Assembly: GCF_014077005.1 (NCBI RefSeq)
Contig: NZ_JACGVC010000049.1
Coordinates: 310,001 to 374,000, forward strand
Direction: 5' to 3'
Source of the DNA: Colwellia sp. MB3u-45
GTDB taxonomy: Bacteria; Pseudomonadota; Gammaproteobacteria; Enterobacterales; Alteromonadaceae
Length of the DNA: 64,000 nucleotides
Each line of letters begins with the position of its first letter. The stretch's first letter is position 1. Made by a program: the position numbers and the translations under genes. Positions 18,393-28,250 of this stretch are shown here, piece after piece. Below the pieces are notes generated by a model. That model was not told the origin of the DNA, made no database searches, and was given only the letters and a program-made list of their open reading frames with translations.

Positions 18393-19406
18393 TTATTGCT
18401 TTTTTTGTTCAACGACAAGGCTAATATCGGCGAGTAATTTTTCACTTAAAAACTGCCGGTTAACTTGCACTAATGTCTTTAACTTAATATTGGCCGCTTG
18501 GACTAAATTATATACCTGCCATAACTGTTGTTTATTGATGACACTTGCTTGTTGATTTTCATGCCCTGCTGTTGGCCAGCCCCATTGATTACGCATCAAA
18601 TTAACTAAGATTTTTTCCAACCAACGAAAGCCATCATGACGTTCAACCAATAAGGTTAATATCTCTGCACGGTGTTGATGAGCGCATAAATAGTCTTTGA
18701 CCTTATCACGAAACGCGGTAAACGCAACGGCAGTGGCTTCGTCTGTTAATTCGCTTAGATGGCTAAGGTTTACAAAAGCATCATTACCCTGTTTTTTATA
18801 TTCAGCCAAAAGTTTTTTGCCAACCGGAGGACGTATTTCAAATTTTTGACAACGACTGATAATAGTGGGTAACAGCACATCACTGCTATGCGTTGTTAAC
18901 ATAATGAAACTTTGAGATGTTGGTTCTTCTAACGTTTTTAATAACGCATTAGCTGCTGATACGGTCATGGTGTCAGCATGATTGACTAAGGCTGTTTTGG
19001 CGATGCCGATATGAGCGGTTTTCTCAAAAAATTGGCTCAGTTTCCGTATTGCATCTACGCCAATGGTATTTTTGTCATTAACGATAGTCAGATGATCCGG
19101 ATAACTGCCATTGGCAAACAACTTGCAAGTTTTGCAATAACCACAAGGTTGAAAAATAAACGGCTGCGCATTGGTCGTTTCTTCACTTACTTGGCTTACT
19201 TTGCGTAAGTTTTCTTCTGTTTCTTGTTTTCTGTTTTGTGGCAAGTCTTGTGTTAAGTCTTGGCACAGCAGCACGTTGATCAGCCAGTGTGCTATTTCTT
19301 CTTGACCCGCGCCATCAACACCAGAAAATAACAAGGCATGAGGAAGCTTATTTTCGTGAATTTGTCGAGACAATTGCTGCTGAAGCGCCAATAACCAAGT
19401 TTTCAT
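18393..19406 (-). CDS. holB: DNA polymerase III subunit delta'
   Basis: Clamp-loader delta' subunit. The AAA+ domain starts with HALLFSGVDGAGQEEIAHWL, a degenerate Walker A as expected for delta'. A four-cysteine zinc module follows (CGYCKTCKLFANGSYPDH). The sensor region is NALLKTLEEPTSQSFIMLTT ... PTIISRCQKFEIRPP. The 337-residue length is normal. It starts only 3 nt after the tmk stop, so the two are cotranscribed and probably coupled. Confidence 0.93.
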   Translation of the reverse strand: MKTWLLALQQQLSRQIHENKLPHALLFSGVDGAGQEEIAHWLINVLLCQDLTQDLPQNRKQETEENLRKVSQVSEETTNAQPFIFQPCGYCKTCKLFANGSYPDHLTIVNDKNTIGVDAIRKLSQFFEKTAHIGIAKTALVNHADTMTVSAANALLKTLEEPTSQSFIMLTTHSSDVLLPTIISRCQKFEIRPPVGKKLLAEYKKQGNDAFVNLSHLSELTDEATAVAFTAFRDKVKDYLCAHQHRAEILTLLVERHDGFRWLEKILVNLMRNQWGWPTAGHENQQASVINKQQLWQVYNLVQAANIKLKTLVQVNRQFLSEKLLADISLVVEQKKQ

Positions 19407-19409
19407 CTG

Positions 19410-20045
19410 TTAGCCTTGTTTACTATTAATAAAAGCTTCAACAGCTTTAACTACAGCTTTGTGCACTAGGTCCATATCTTGGCTCGCATCTATAATATCT
19501 GTGCTGTCTGACGCTTGTGCTAAAGCTAGATATTTGTTGCGTACGCGCTGAAAAAATTCAATTTTCTCTTGTTCAATCCGGTCTAATTCGCCTCGCGCTT
19601 GTGCTCGAGCTAAGCCCAATTCTGGCGCAATATCTAAATAAACGGTTAAGTCGGGTGTAAAGCCCTTTAAGGTAACATCAGCTATAGTATTCATTATCGC
19701 ATCGTCAAATTGTCGTCCACCACCTTGATAAGCCCGTGATGATAAATCATGACGGTCGCCAATCACCCACGTACCTTTTGCTAAGGCGGGTAAAATTTTA
19801 TTGACTAGCAATTGACTACGACTGGCATACATCAACAAAAGTTCAGTTTCTTGCGTTAGCGCTTCATCATGACTGACTGATTTTACAATGTCTCGCAGAG
19901 CTTCGGCTAATGGCGTACCACCTGGCTCTCGAGTTTTTATAAAAGGGATATTATATTTATTTAACACAGCTTCAATAACGCTAATGGCTGATGACTTACC
20001 TGCGCCTTCTATGCCTTCGACAACAATAAACTTACCTTTCTTCAT
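19410..20045 (-). CDS. tmk: Thymidylate kinase
   Basis: Phosphorylates dTMP to dTDP. The P-loop is VVEGIEGAGKSS, the DR[Y/H] motif is GDRHDLSSRAYQGGGRQ, and the lid region is RARGELDRIEQEKIEFF. The ATG at 20045 gives 211 residues beginning MKKGKFIVVEG and has a GGA-type ribosome-binding site. A five-codon longer form from 20060 is possible. It lies between mltG and holB, as in E. coli. Confidence 0.94.
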   Translation of the reverse strand: MKKGKFIVVEGIEGAGKSSAISVIEAVLNKYNIPFIKTREPGGTPLAEALRDIVKSVSHDEALTQETELLLMYASRSQLLVNKILPALAKGTWVIGDRHDLSSRAYQGGGRQFDDAIMNTIADVTLKGFTPDLTVYLDIAPELGLARAQARGELDRIEQEKIEFFQRVRNKYLALAQASDSTDIIDASQDMDLVHKAVVKAVEAFINSKQG

Positions 20046-20083
20046 GCTGAAATCATCCAAAATACTTTATTAAAATGTGAACG

Positions 20084-21121
20084 TTAGTTTTTCTTACGCT
20101 GATACTTGGTTACCGCACGGTTATGATCGGCTAGATTTTTAGAGAATATATGTTCGCCTGCGCCATTGCTGACAAAATACAAATAATCACTCAACTCAGG
20201 ATTTAATGCGGCTTGTAGCGCTTGAGCACCAGGTAACGCTATGGGTGTTGGCGGTAAGCCTTTTATTTTATAGGTATTATAAGCGGTTTTTTCCCGCAAG
20301 TGAGCGTAAGTGATATCACCTTGGTAACGTTCACCCAAACCGTAAATTACCGTTGGATCGGTTTGTAAACGCATTTTTTTATTTAAACGGTTAACAAATA
20401 CCGACGATATACGAGGATGTTCAGTGTGCCTGCCACTTTCTTTTTCAATAATTGACGCCATGATAAGTGCTTGATATGGCGTTTTGTAGGGTAAATTTTC
20501 AGCTCTATTATGCCACTGCACTGCTAACGCGCTTTGCATTTTTTCATATGCACGTTTAATAATGCTCAGATCGGTTGTATCTTGAGTAAACGCATAGGTA
20601 TCAGGAAACAGCCATCCTTCAGGGTTATCTTGCGCTATGGATAATTTTTTCGCAATAGCCACTAGTGTTAAATTAGCAAGTTGATGGGTAATATGTTGAT
20701 GTTGTGCTAACTGAGCCAAGACTTGCTTGAAAGTACTACCTTCGATAAGGGTAATGGAAAATTGGTGTTCTTTACCTGACACCACTAAATCAAGTAGTGC
20801 TATTGTACTTATGTTTGCCTGTACTTGATAAGTTCCTGACTTTATTTTGCTATCTTGAGGATTAAATTTCACATAACTGCGTAGCCAAAAACGCTCTTGC
20901 AACCAGCCTTTATCAACCAACTGCTTGGAAAAAGCATTAAATGAAGTACCAGGCTTAATCGTTAAAAACTCAGCTTGTTTAATAGCGAGTGGCTGCTGAA
21001 CTTTCATTTCTGACATTATCATAACGCCAACAACAGCCAAAATACTGAATAGTACACAAACCGCTAAAGTCATTAATGTTCTTCTAACCAACAACGACAG
21101 GCTTAAAAAAAATCTTTTCAT
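20084..21121 (-). CDS. mltG: Endolytic murein transglycosylase MltG
   Basis: Inner-membrane lytic transglycosylase that terminates glycan strand growth. One N-terminal membrane segment (about residues 15-38) anchors a periplasmic LysM-like part and the catalytic YceG domain. The catalytic glutamate is in IMASIIEKESGRHTEHP. Further signatures are QTDPTVIYGLGERYQGDIT and GLPPTPIALPGAQALQAALN. The length of 345 residues is normal. It starts 9 nt after pabC. Confidence 0.93.
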   Translation of the reverse strand: MKRFFLSLSLLVRRTLMTLAVCVLFSILAVVGVMIMSEMKVQQPLAIKQAEFLTIKPGTSFNAFSKQLVDKGWLQERFWLRSYVKFNPQDSKIKSGTYQVQANISTIALLDLVVSGKEHQFSITLIEGSTFKQVLAQLAQHQHITHQLANLTLVAIAKKLSIAQDNPEGWLFPDTYAFTQDTTDLSIIKRAYEKMQSALAVQWHNRAENLPYKTPYQALIMASIIEKESGRHTEHPRISSVFVNRLNKKMRLQTDPTVIYGLGERYQGDITYAHLREKTAYNTYKIKGLPPTPIALPGAQALQAALNPELSDYLYFVSNGAGEHIFSKNLADHNRAVTKYQRKKN

Positions 21122-21130
21122 CTTTATATC

Positions 21131-21943
21131 TTAGCTTTCAACGTTAAGGCATTGGCTTTGTATGCTTTTAACCTGTGAAATATCCAATTGTTGACCATTA
21201 AAAATCTTAACCGGCACTATACCTAAAATGGCGTTACTAATAAACATCGCATCGATATTATCTAATTGAGACAGTGGATAATTATCTTGTTGAATATTTG
21301 GATTATTTAACAATATTTTCGCCCGCATTAAGCCAGCTACACCGGCAGTGGTTAATATCGGTGTTTGCCATTGCCCCGCTTTTAACCAAAAGACATTAGC
21401 ACTACAACATTCAATAACACTGCCATTGATATCACTAGCAACTAGATCATCTTCTGTGCGTCTATCTAGCTCGGCTCTTAACATAACTTGCTCTAAACGG
21501 TTTAAGTGTTTTAAACCAGCTAGCATAGGGTTAATACCGAGCTTTTGTTCACTGATCCCTACGCAAATCCCCTGTTTTTGCCATTGAGGATAAAACTTAG
21601 GGTAATCACTAACGGAAATAATTACCCTAGCTTGCTCTGCACCAAGGCGCGAATAGCCACGACCGCCGCTACCACAGGTGATAATAACTTTGACGATGCC
21701 GATCTTAATTCCTACGCTGATTTTTCTTATACTTTCTGCTAGCACAGGTAAGGCTACTTTAGGTAAGCCTAGTTGCTGACTTTGCTGTGCCAAACGATTG
21801 AGGTGCTCTGGCAACATAGCCACTTTACCATCAGTAATCAAAGCGGTAGTAAAACAACCATCACCATAAGCTAGGCCACGATCATCAATTGATATCGAAT
21901 TAGCTATTTTTCCGTCTACAAAACTTAATACCATAATTGCCAT
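21131..21943 (-). CDS. pabC: Aminodeoxychorismate lyase
   Basis: PLP-dependent fold-type IV enzyme that makes p-aminobenzoate for folate. The conserved DDRGLAYGDGCFTT near the N-terminus, the lysine region LAGLKHLNRLEQVMLRAELD and ECCSANVFWLKAG are diagnostic. The ATG at 21943 sits immediately behind the fabF terminator hairpin. A second in-frame ATG at 21934 (MVLSFVDGKI) is a plausible alternative. Neither has a free Shine-Dalgarno: the best candidate, CAGG, lies in the terminator stem. Confidence 0.9.
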   Translation of the reverse strand: MAIMVLSFVDGKIANSISIDDRGLAYGDGCFTTALITDGKVAMLPEHLNRLAQQSQQLGLPKVALPVLAESIRKISVGIKIGIVKVIITCGSGGRGYSRLGAEQARVIISVSDYPKFYPQWQKQGICVGISEQKLGINPMLAGLKHLNRLEQVMLRAELDRRTEDDLVASDINGSVIECCSANVFWLKAGQWQTPILTTAGVAGLMRAKILLNNPNIQQDNYPLSQLDNIDAMFISNAILGIVPVKIFNGQQLDISQVKSIQSQCLNVES

Positions 21944-21947
21944 AAAA

Positions 21948-21975
21948 AAGCCTGAATACAGCAGTATTCAGGCTT
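21948..21975 (-). terminator. Hairpin between fabF and pabC
   Basis: A 12-bp perfect stem (AAGCCTGAATAC / GTATTCAGGCTT) with a 4-nt loop, followed by T6 on the minus strand. It is a strong intrinsic terminator. The T run leads straight into the pabC ATG, so termination and pabC translation compete for the same bases. Confidence 0.85.
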
Positions 21976-22053
21976 AAGCTTTTAAATTCAAGCGCTAATG
22001 AAATTAAAACTACATTTGATGTAATAACGTGACTTTTTAATCTCTACAGTTCA

Positions 22054-23286
22054 CTAAATTCTTTTGAAGATCAACGAGCCATTTGTACCACCAAAACCAA
22101 ATGAGTTACACAACACGTAATCTAAATTAGCATCTCGTGCAGTATGCGCAACATAATCAAGATCACAGCCTTCATCAGGGTTATCTAAATTAATGGTTGG
22201 AGGCACCGCATTATTAACTAATGCTTGAATACTGAAAATTGCTTCAACAGCACCGGCAGCACCGAGTAAATGCCCTGTCATAGACTTAGTTGACCCTACC
22301 ATGACATCAAAAGCTGAACTACCAAATACAGATTTAATCGCATTGGTTTCGGCAATATCGCCTGTCGGTGTTGAAGTGCCATGAGCATTAATATAACCAA
22401 TTTTAGCAATATCAACTTTCGCATCATTGATGGCATTTTTCATTGCTAAAGCCGCACCTGCACCATCAGCCGGCGGTGAGGTCATATGATAGGCATCACC
22501 ACTCATACCAAAACCTGCTAGTTCAGCATAAATTTTTGCGCCACGGGCTTTCGCATGTTCATACTCTTCAAGTACAAGTACACCCGCACCATCACCCAGA
22601 ACAAAGCCATCGCGGTCTTTATCCCATGGTCGTGAAGCTTGTTGTGGTGCATCATTTCGCGTTGACATGGCACGTGCAGCACCAAAGCCCCCTAGACCTA
22701 ATGTGGTTGATGCTTTTTCTGCACCACCAGCCACCATAGCATCAGCATCACCGTAGGCTATCATACGGGCTGCATGGCCAATATTATGTACACCACTAGT
22801 ACAAGCGGTAACAATCGAGATATTGGGGCCTTTCAAGCCAAACATAATGGATAAATGACCCGCAATCATGTTGATAATGGTAGAAGGTACAAAAAATGGT
22901 GACAATTTACGTGGACCATTATTTAACAATTTAGCATGGTTTTCTTCAATAAGACCTAAACCACCAATGCCAGAGCCAATAGCTACCCCTATACGTGGGG
23001 CATTTTCTTCGTTAATTTCTATACCAGAATCTTTAACGGCTTGCACACCTGCAGCAACGCCATATTGAATAAATAAATCCATTTTTCTGGCATCTTTACG
23101 AGCCATATAGTCTTCTGCATCAAACCCTTTAACTAAACCGGCAAAACGCGTTGGATACTCAGTGGTATCAAAATGCGTAATGTCAGCAATACCACTTTTA
23201 CCAAGTAGTAGATTTGTCCAGGTTGATTCAGGGCTGTTGCCTAGAGGGCTAAGCATGCCAAGACCGGTTACTACAACGCGTCTCAT
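22054..23286 (-). CDS. fabF: 3-oxoacyl-ACP synthase II
   Basis: Condensing enzyme of type II fatty-acid elongation. In cold-adapted bacteria it is also the determinant of cis-vaccenate content. The 410 residues include the nucleophile in [14 protein letters not shown], and the catalytic histidines in [11 protein letters not shown] and [15 protein letters not shown]. The GGTNG segment is near the C-terminus. It lies downstream of acpP, which has its own terminator, so fabF probably also uses a promoter in the 165-bp spacer. Confidence 0.95.
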   Translation of the reverse strand: MRRVVVTGLGMLSPLGNSPESTWTNLLLGKSGIADITHFDTTEYPTRFAGLVKGFDAEDYMARKDARKMDLFIQYGVAAGVQAVKDSGIEINEENAPRIGVAIGSGIGGLGLIEENHAKLLNNGPRKLSPFFVPSTIINMIAGHLSIMFGLKGPNISIVTACTSGVHNIGHAARMIAYGDADAMVAGGAEKASTTLGLGGFGAARAMSTRNDAPQQASRPWDKDRDGFVLGDGAGVLVLEEYEHAKARGAKIYAELAGFGMSGDAYHMTSPPADGAGAALAMKNAINDAKVDIAKIGYINAHGTSTPTGDIAETNAIKSVFGSSAFDVMVGSTKSMTGHLLGAAGAVEAIFSIQALVNNAVPPTINLDNPDEGCDLDYVAHTARDANLDYVLCNSFGFGGTNGSLIFKRI

Positions 23287-23405
23287 GAGATGTGCTGCCT
23301 CCGATAGAATTGAATAAAAGCGGGAGTTTAATTTCAGCTCACTTAGCGCTTAATATGACTTAAGTTAAGTGTTTGCTGTAAATATTTTCAAACTATAAAA
23401 ACAAA

Positions 23406-23429
23406 TCAGGCGGTAATTAAACCGCCTGA
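23406..23429 (-). terminator. Rho-independent terminator of acpP
   Basis: A 9-bp stem (TCAGGCGGT / ACCGCCTGA) with a 6-nt loop about 23 nt past the acpP stop, followed on the minus strand by TTTGTTTTT. It probably sets the high acpP-to-fabF message ratio. Confidence 0.8.
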
Positions 23430-23451
23430 AATTAATCACATTCGTTTATTA

Positions 23452-23685
23452 TTACTGGTTAGCAGTAACGTAATCGATTGCGGCTTGAACTGTTGTAATT
23501 TTTTCAGCTTCTTCATCTGGAATTTCAGTATCGAATTCTTCTTCTAATGCCATTACTAATTCAACAGTGTCTAGAGAATCTGCACCTAAGTCGTCAACAA
23601 AAGAAGCTTCAACTTTAACTTCGTCTTCGCTTACACCAAGTTGCTCAATAGTAATTTTTTTTACGCGTTCTTCAATAGTGCTCAT
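23452..23685 (-). CDS. acpP: Acyl carrier protein
   Basis: Carries acyl chains on a 4'-phosphopantetheine arm. The 77-residue acidic protein shows the attachment serine in [19 protein letters not shown]. The start and end match E. coli AcpP. It lies between fabG and fabF. Confidence 0.98.
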   Translation of the reverse strand: MSTIEERVKKITIEQLGVSEDEVKVEASFVDDLGADSLDTVELVMALEEEFDTEIPDEEAEKITTVQAAIDYVTANQ

Positions 23686-23849
23686 TTTTCTTCCTTTACT
23701 AGAAAATACAATTGTTCAGAATTGTATGTAGTTTATTCGTCAAAAGCCGACCATGCAAGCTTCTAATTTTACTTTTTTGCTGGTCTAATCTGTTGACAGT
23801 ATATAATTTGTTCGAATTTAACATAAAATCGCCAAAAAGCAAACTTGTG

Positions 23850-24584
23850 TTAAACCATGTACATGCCACCATTTACGTGTAATGTTTCACCCGTAATATA
23901 CGCCGCACCATCAGATGCTAAGAAAGCAACAGCGTTAGCAATTTCTTCCGGCTTACCTAAACGGTTGGCCGGTACTTGGGCAAAAATGCCTTCTTTTTGC
24001 TCATCCGTTAATGTTTGGGTCATATCTGTATCAATAAAACCAGGTGCAACGGTATTAACGGTTATGCCACGAGAAGCAACTTCACGTGCTAAAGATTTAG
24101 TAAAACCAAGTAATCCGGCTTTCGCAGTCGCATAGTTAACCTGACCCGCGTTGCCCATTGTACCCACAACCGAGCCAATATTGATAATGCGGCCATGGCG
24201 TTTTTTCATCATAGCGCGTAATACCGCTTTGCTGATTTTAAAGACCGATGTTAGATTGGTCTCTATAATATCATTCCATTCATCATCTTTCATACGCATC
24301 AGTAAATTGTCACGCGTAATACCCGCATTATTGACTAAAACATCAACTGAACCATGTTTTTCTTTGATTAAATCAAACATAGCGCTGATTGAGGCATCGT
24401 CAGTGACATTTAACACCAACCCTTGGCCTTCACCTAAATACTCACTGATATTAGCCGCACCGTGTTCAGAGGTTGCCGTACCAATAACATTACCACCCAA
24501 AGCTTTAAGTTGTGTTGCAATAGCTTTACCTATACCACGACTTGCGCCCGTCACTAAAATGACTTTACCGTCTAATGAAAACAT
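23850..24584 (-). CDS. fabG: 3-oxoacyl-ACP reductase
   Basis: NADPH-dependent short-chain dehydrogenase of fatty-acid elongation. The dinucleotide motif is TGASRGIGKAIA, NNAGITRDNLLMRM follows, and the catalytic Ser and Tyr-Lys are in NIGSVVGTMGNAGQVNYATA with the following lysine. The 244-residue length equals E. coli FabG. It begins 6 nt after fabD. Confidence 0.96.
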   Translation of the reverse strand: MFSLDGKVILVTGASRGIGKAIATQLKALGGNVIGTATSEHGAANISEYLGEGQGLVLNVTDDASISAMFDLIKEKHGSVDVLVNNAGITRDNLLMRMKDDEWNDIIETNLTSVFKISKAVLRAMMKKRHGRIINIGSVVGTMGNAGQVNYATAKAGLLGFTKSLAREVASRGITVNTVAPGFIDTDMTQTLTDEQKEGIFAQVPANRLGKPEEIANAVAFLASDGAAYITGETLHVNGGMYMV

Positions 24585-24590
24585 ATAATT

Positions 24591-25526
24591 TTACTCTACT
24601 GATTCTAATGCTTTAGTTAACGACGCACTGTCATTAACAGATTGACAACTGATGGTTTTATCAATGCGTTTTAACAAGCCCTGTAATACTTTACCTGGCC
24701 CTGCTTCGATCGCAATTTCAATACCCTGTTGCGCTAAATATTGAATAGTTTCTGTCCAACGAACTGGGCTATATAATTGCTTAATGAGTGCTATTTTAAT
24801 AGCTTCAACCGAGTTTTCAGTGGCAACGTCAACATTATTAACCACTGGGATAGTCGGTTCATTAAAGCTAACATTGTTAAATTCTTCTGCTAACTTTTCT
24901 GCCGCATCTTTCATTAATGCACAATGTGATGGCACGCTTACCGGTAAAGGTAGCACGCGTTTTGCACCGGCTGCTTTACATAATATACCCGCTCGTTCAA
25001 CGGCCGCCTTATGACCTGCAATAACCACCTGGCCAGGTGAATTAAAATTCACCGCTGAAACAACTTCATCATTTGCCGCTTTTGCACAGGCATCAATAAT
25101 AATTTTATCATCAAGACCAATAATGGCGGCCATCGCACCAACGCCTTCAGGCACAGATGCTTGCATGAACTCACCACGCTTCTCTACGAGCTTAACAGCA
25201 TCCGCCAACGATAACACCCCTGCGCACACTAGCGCTGAGTATTCACCTAAACTATGACCTGCTAATAGTTTAGGTGTTATTGATGAATTAGCATGCCATA
25301 CACGCCAAATGGCAACACTAGCCGTTAATAACGCAGGTTGGGTAAAGTTTGTTTGGTTTAACTTTTCAACTGGCCCTTGTTGAACCAAGTGCCATAAATT
25401 GTAACCTAGTGCTGCAGATGCTTCCGCAAAAGTATTTTGTACTACTTCATTTTCAGCAAAATCCGCCAACATAGCTAGAGATTGTGAACCTTGACCGGGA
25501 AAGACAAACGCTAAATTATTTTGCAT
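24591..25526 (-). CDS. fabD: Malonyl-CoA:ACP transacylase
   Basis: Transfers malonyl groups to ACP. FVFPGQGSQSLAML is at the N-terminus, the nucleophile is in GHSLGEYSALVCAG, and the histidine is in SVPSHCALM. The length is 311 residues. In most gammaproteobacteria fabH stands directly upstream between plsX and fabD; here only 119 bp of non-coding sequence separate them. Confidence 0.95.
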   Translation of the reverse strand: MQNNLAFVFPGQGSQSLAMLADFAENEVVQNTFAEASAALGYNLWHLVQQGPVEKLNQTNFTQPALLTASVAIWRVWHANSSITPKLLAGHSLGEYSALVCAGVLSLADAVKLVEKRGEFMQASVPEGVGAMAAIIGLDDKIIIDACAKAANDEVVSAVNFNSPGQVVIAGHKAAVERAGILCKAAGAKRVLPLPVSVPSHCALMKDAAEKLAEEFNNVSFNEPTIPVVNNVDVATENSVEAIKIALIKQLYSPVRWTETIQYLAQQGIEIAIEAGPGKVLQGLLKRIDKTISCQSVNDSASLTKALESVE

Positions 25527-25645
25527 TATTAGACCTAATTTAATTTAATTTTTCACTGTATCAGCGTAAATCATTACCCGATCTACGCTGCTGTAATTGC
25601 TCAAGCTTATATTCACCTGTTACGCGGCTATATAGCCAAAAAATA

Positions 25646-26671
25646 TTATTTGTGGCATAAACTATGTTCAAGCTTATCTTTGATTTTTGTCGGTACTTGC
25701 CGATCAACCTCGGTAATAGCTTCAGTAATCGCCGTATAAAATGCGGTTACATTGGCGTTACCATGGCTTTTCACCACAATACCGCGCAATCCTATCAAAC
25801 TTGCACCGTTGTACTGGTCGGGGTTCATGGGTTTAAAGAGTTTTTTTAAGGTCTTAGACAATAATTTGCCCATAATTCGCGCTAAAAAGTGTTTTTTGAT
25901 GATTTCTTGTAGTTGTGTGTAGACCATTTTGGCCACACCTTCACAAGTTTTCAACGCAACATTGCCAACAAAACCATCACAAACAATAACATCAGCTTTA
26001 TTAGTAAAAATATCATTACCTTCTATAAAACCAATATAATTAATATCATCATTGGCCTGTAAATAGCTGGCAGTTTGTTTGATATGATCACTGCCTTTAT
26101 TTTCTTCTTCACCCATGTTTAATAACGCGACTTTCGGATTTTCAATACCGTCAACCTCTTTTGCCATGACTGATCCCATAATGGCAAATTGATATAATAC
26201 GTTTGAGTCACAAAAAACATTCGCCCCTAAATCCAACATAAAAACATGTTGATCAGGCTTGTTGCTAGGTAATGCAGAAATGAGTGCTGGGCGCTCTACT
26301 CCAGGTAAGGTTTTTAAAACAAAGTGCGCCATTGAAAAAAGTGCCCCTGTATTACCCGCGCTCACGCAAGCTTGTGCTTGGCCTTCGTGAACCAAATCTA
26401 AGGTCTTGCGCATGGATGATTGCTTTTTATTACGCAAGGCAAAAATAGGTTTATCGTTCATCTCAACAACTTGGGTTGTTGGGTATAAGGTTATTCTTGG
26501 ATGAGGGTAAAATTGTTTTTTTGAAAGTATTTCAATAATGACGGCTTCGTCACCACACAATAATAAGTGAAGATTGGGGAAGTTTTCTATTGCGAGCATT
26601 GCTGCAGGAAGTGTTACGTGGGGGCCTTGATCGCCCCCCATAACATCTAACGCTATGGTTAGATTAATCAA
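25646..26671 (-). CDS. plsX: Phosphate acyltransferase PlsX
   Basis: Converts acyl-ACP to acyl-phosphate for phospholipid synthesis. The N-terminal ALDVMGGDQGPHVTLPAAML and the internal CVSAGNTGALFSMAHFVLKT are diagnostic. The 341 residues are normal. The first codon is a TTG at 26671. No ATG is available upstream of the conserved domain, so a TTG start seems real. rpmF precedes it by 15 nt. Confidence 0.94.
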   Translation of the reverse strand: MINLTIALDVMGGDQGPHVTLPAAMLAIENFPNLHLLLCGDEAVIIEILSKKQFYPHPRITLYPTTQVVEMNDKPIFALRNKKQSSMRKTLDLVHEGQAQACVSAGNTGALFSMAHFVLKTLPGVERPALISALPSNKPDQHVFMLDLGANVFCDSNVLYQFAIMGSVMAKEVDGIENPKVALLNMGEEENKGSDHIKQTASYLQANDDINYIGFIEGNDIFTNKADVIVCDGFVGNVALKTCEGVAKMVYTQLQEIIKKHFLARIMGKLLSKTLKKLFKPMNPDQYNGASLIGLRGIVVKSHGNANVTAFYTAITEAITEVDRQVPTKIKDKLEHSLCHK

Positions 26672-26686
26672 GGTAATCGTTACAGA

Positions 26687-26857
26687 TTACTTATTGATTA
26701 CTTTAACACCTTTGTAAAAGCCATCAGCTGTTACATGGTGACGACGGTGAGTTTCACCAGATACTGGATCTGTTGATAAATGCGTTGCCGTTACTGCGTC
26801 ATGTGAACGGCGCATGCCACGTCTTGAACGAGACTTTTTGCTCTTTTGAACTGCCAT
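26687..26857 (-). CDS. rpmF: 50S ribosomal protein L32
   Basis: A 56-residue basic ribosomal protein. It begins [20 protein letters not shown] and continues with a [19 protein letters not shown] segment. The pair of cysteines of the zinc-binding L32 form is absent, as in other C-minus gammaproteobacterial L32 proteins. AGGAG precedes the ATG. It lies in the conserved yceD–rpmF–plsX order. Confidence 0.96.
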   Translation of the reverse strand: MAVQKSKKSRSRRGMRRSHDAVTATHLSTDPVSGETHRRHHVTADGFYKGVKVINK

Positions 26858-26896
26858 TGCCTACTCCTAAAAATTCGGTTATTAGCTAAAAATTAA

Positions 26897-27409
26897 CTAT
26901 TTAAGTTTTTTCAATACATCAAATGGACTCGGTTTTTCAAGCTCTTCAGGCAATTTACCCCAAACACTATCAGCCGGAGACTGACAATCTTTGATCGAAT
27001 GCCTTGGAATTAATGGAATCGCGAGTAAAAACTCATCCTCCACTAACTCAAGCAAGTTAACTTCACCATTTTCATCTAATTCAATTGCGTCATAATATGA
27101 CGGCAACTCAGCTTCAGCTTCAACGTCTTTCACTGGGCTAAAAGTAAAACTTACTTCTAGTTCCAATTCGAACTCTTCAGTACATCGCTGACAAGTTAAT
27201 GCAACTGTTGCCGATGAGGAGCCTGATATTACTATCAAGCCAACTTCATCCACATCAAAAGTGGCATTTACTTGGACCTGCTCAGACCGTGTTTGACACA
27301 CAGCTAGCAATCTATTCATCCCAGATACTTCAAAGTATCCGTCACACACTAACTTTCGCTGTGCGCTTCTGGATGGGTCTATCGTTATCGGGAGTTTAAG
27401 ATTTTTCAT
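26897..27409 (-). CDS. yceD: YceD family (DUF177) 23S rRNA accumulation protein
   Basis: A 170-residue protein of the DUF177 family, which in E. coli and plants is linked to 23S rRNA accumulation. The conserved CQRC pair lies in VALTCQRCTEEFELELEV, and the C-terminus shows PLIPRHS and the family's conserved C residue (KDCQSPAD). The ATG at 27409 (MKNLKLPITIDP) fits the family; the longer form uses a TTG. It begins the leftward operon, back-to-back with maf. Confidence 0.9.
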   Translation of the reverse strand: MKNLKLPITIDPSRSAQRKLVCDGYFEVSGMNRLLAVCQTRSEQVQVNATFDVDEVGLIVISGSSSATVALTCQRCTEEFELELEVSFTFSPVKDVEAEAELPSYYDAIELDENGEVNLLELVEDEFLLAIPLIPRHSIKDCQSPADSVWGKLPEELEKPSPFDVLKKLK

Positions 27410-27528
27410 AAGGCGCGCATAATAAGGTGCCAATCACCTAGTGTCAAAAGAAAAATAGCTAAATTTGTTTAAAAACTCAAGATAGGCCATATATTAACAG
27501 CAATCTGTTTATATTTTGAGTGATATTA

Positions 27529-28125
27529 ATGAAAAAACTTGTTTTAGGCTCCACCTCCCCTTTTCGTAAAGAAATTTTAGAAAAACTTAATATTCCCTTT
27601 GTCTGTGCTAAACCTAATATTGATGAAAGCGCGTTTCACAACGAGTCACCTGTCGAGTTAGTTGAACGTTTAGCCATTGAAAAAGCTAAAGCAGTTGCCG
27701 GCGAATTTCCTGACGCTTTAATTATAGGCTCAGATCAGGTAGCTATGTGTGACGGTGAAATACTTGGCAAGCCACATAACTTTGAAAATGCCGTTAAGCA
27801 ACTAGAAAAATTTAGTAATAAAACTGTCGTTTTTTACACCGGGTTATGTGTTTATGACAGCGGTTTAGATTACACAACCGCTTTAATAGAGCCTTTTTTA
27901 GTGCATTTTAATCAGCTTTCGCTAAGCGACATTGAAAATTACCTGCACGCAGAGCAACCCTATAACTGTGCCGGTAGTTTTAAAAGTGAAGGATTAGGCA
28001 TTTGTTTGTTCAAAAAGTTGGAAGGTGATGATCCCAACACTTTAATTGGTTTACCGCTTATCAAGCTGGTTGAGTTATTAAAGCAACATGATGTAAATGT
28101 GTTAGCTGAACAGGTCAGTGTTTAA
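27529..28125 (+). CDS. maf: Maf-like nucleotide pyrophosphatase (YceF type, m7GTP)
   Basis: House-cleaning nucleoside-triphosphate pyrophosphatase. Characterised YceF homologues prefer m7GTP. The N-terminal GSTSPFRKEILEKL, IGSDQVAMCDGEILGKP and the C-terminal SFKSEGLGICLF with its LIGLPLIKL are family signatures. I use the ATG at 27529, 7 nt after a GAGTG; a GTG three codons upstream is the alternative. In E. coli yceF is read with rluC; here it is divergent from yceD and far from rluC. Confidence 0.92.
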   Translation: MKKLVLGSTSPFRKEILEKLNIPFVCAKPNIDESAFHNESPVELVERLAIEKAKAVAGEFPDALIIGSDQVAMCDGEILGKPHNFENAVKQLEKFSNKTVVFYTGLCVYDSGLDYTTALIEPFLVHFNQLSLSDIENYLHAEQPYNCAGSFKSEGLGICLFKKLEGDDPNTLIGLPLIKLVELLKQHDVNVLAEQVSV

Positions 28126-28250
28126 ATAAACTCACTGTGCTGCTTAAATTAGCGCTTAATTTGACGTTGAATCGTATCAAATAGCACAGAAAAATATTAT
28201 CTGTTCTTATAACCGCTTAAGATCCAGCATAAATAACTTAACTAGCCAAA

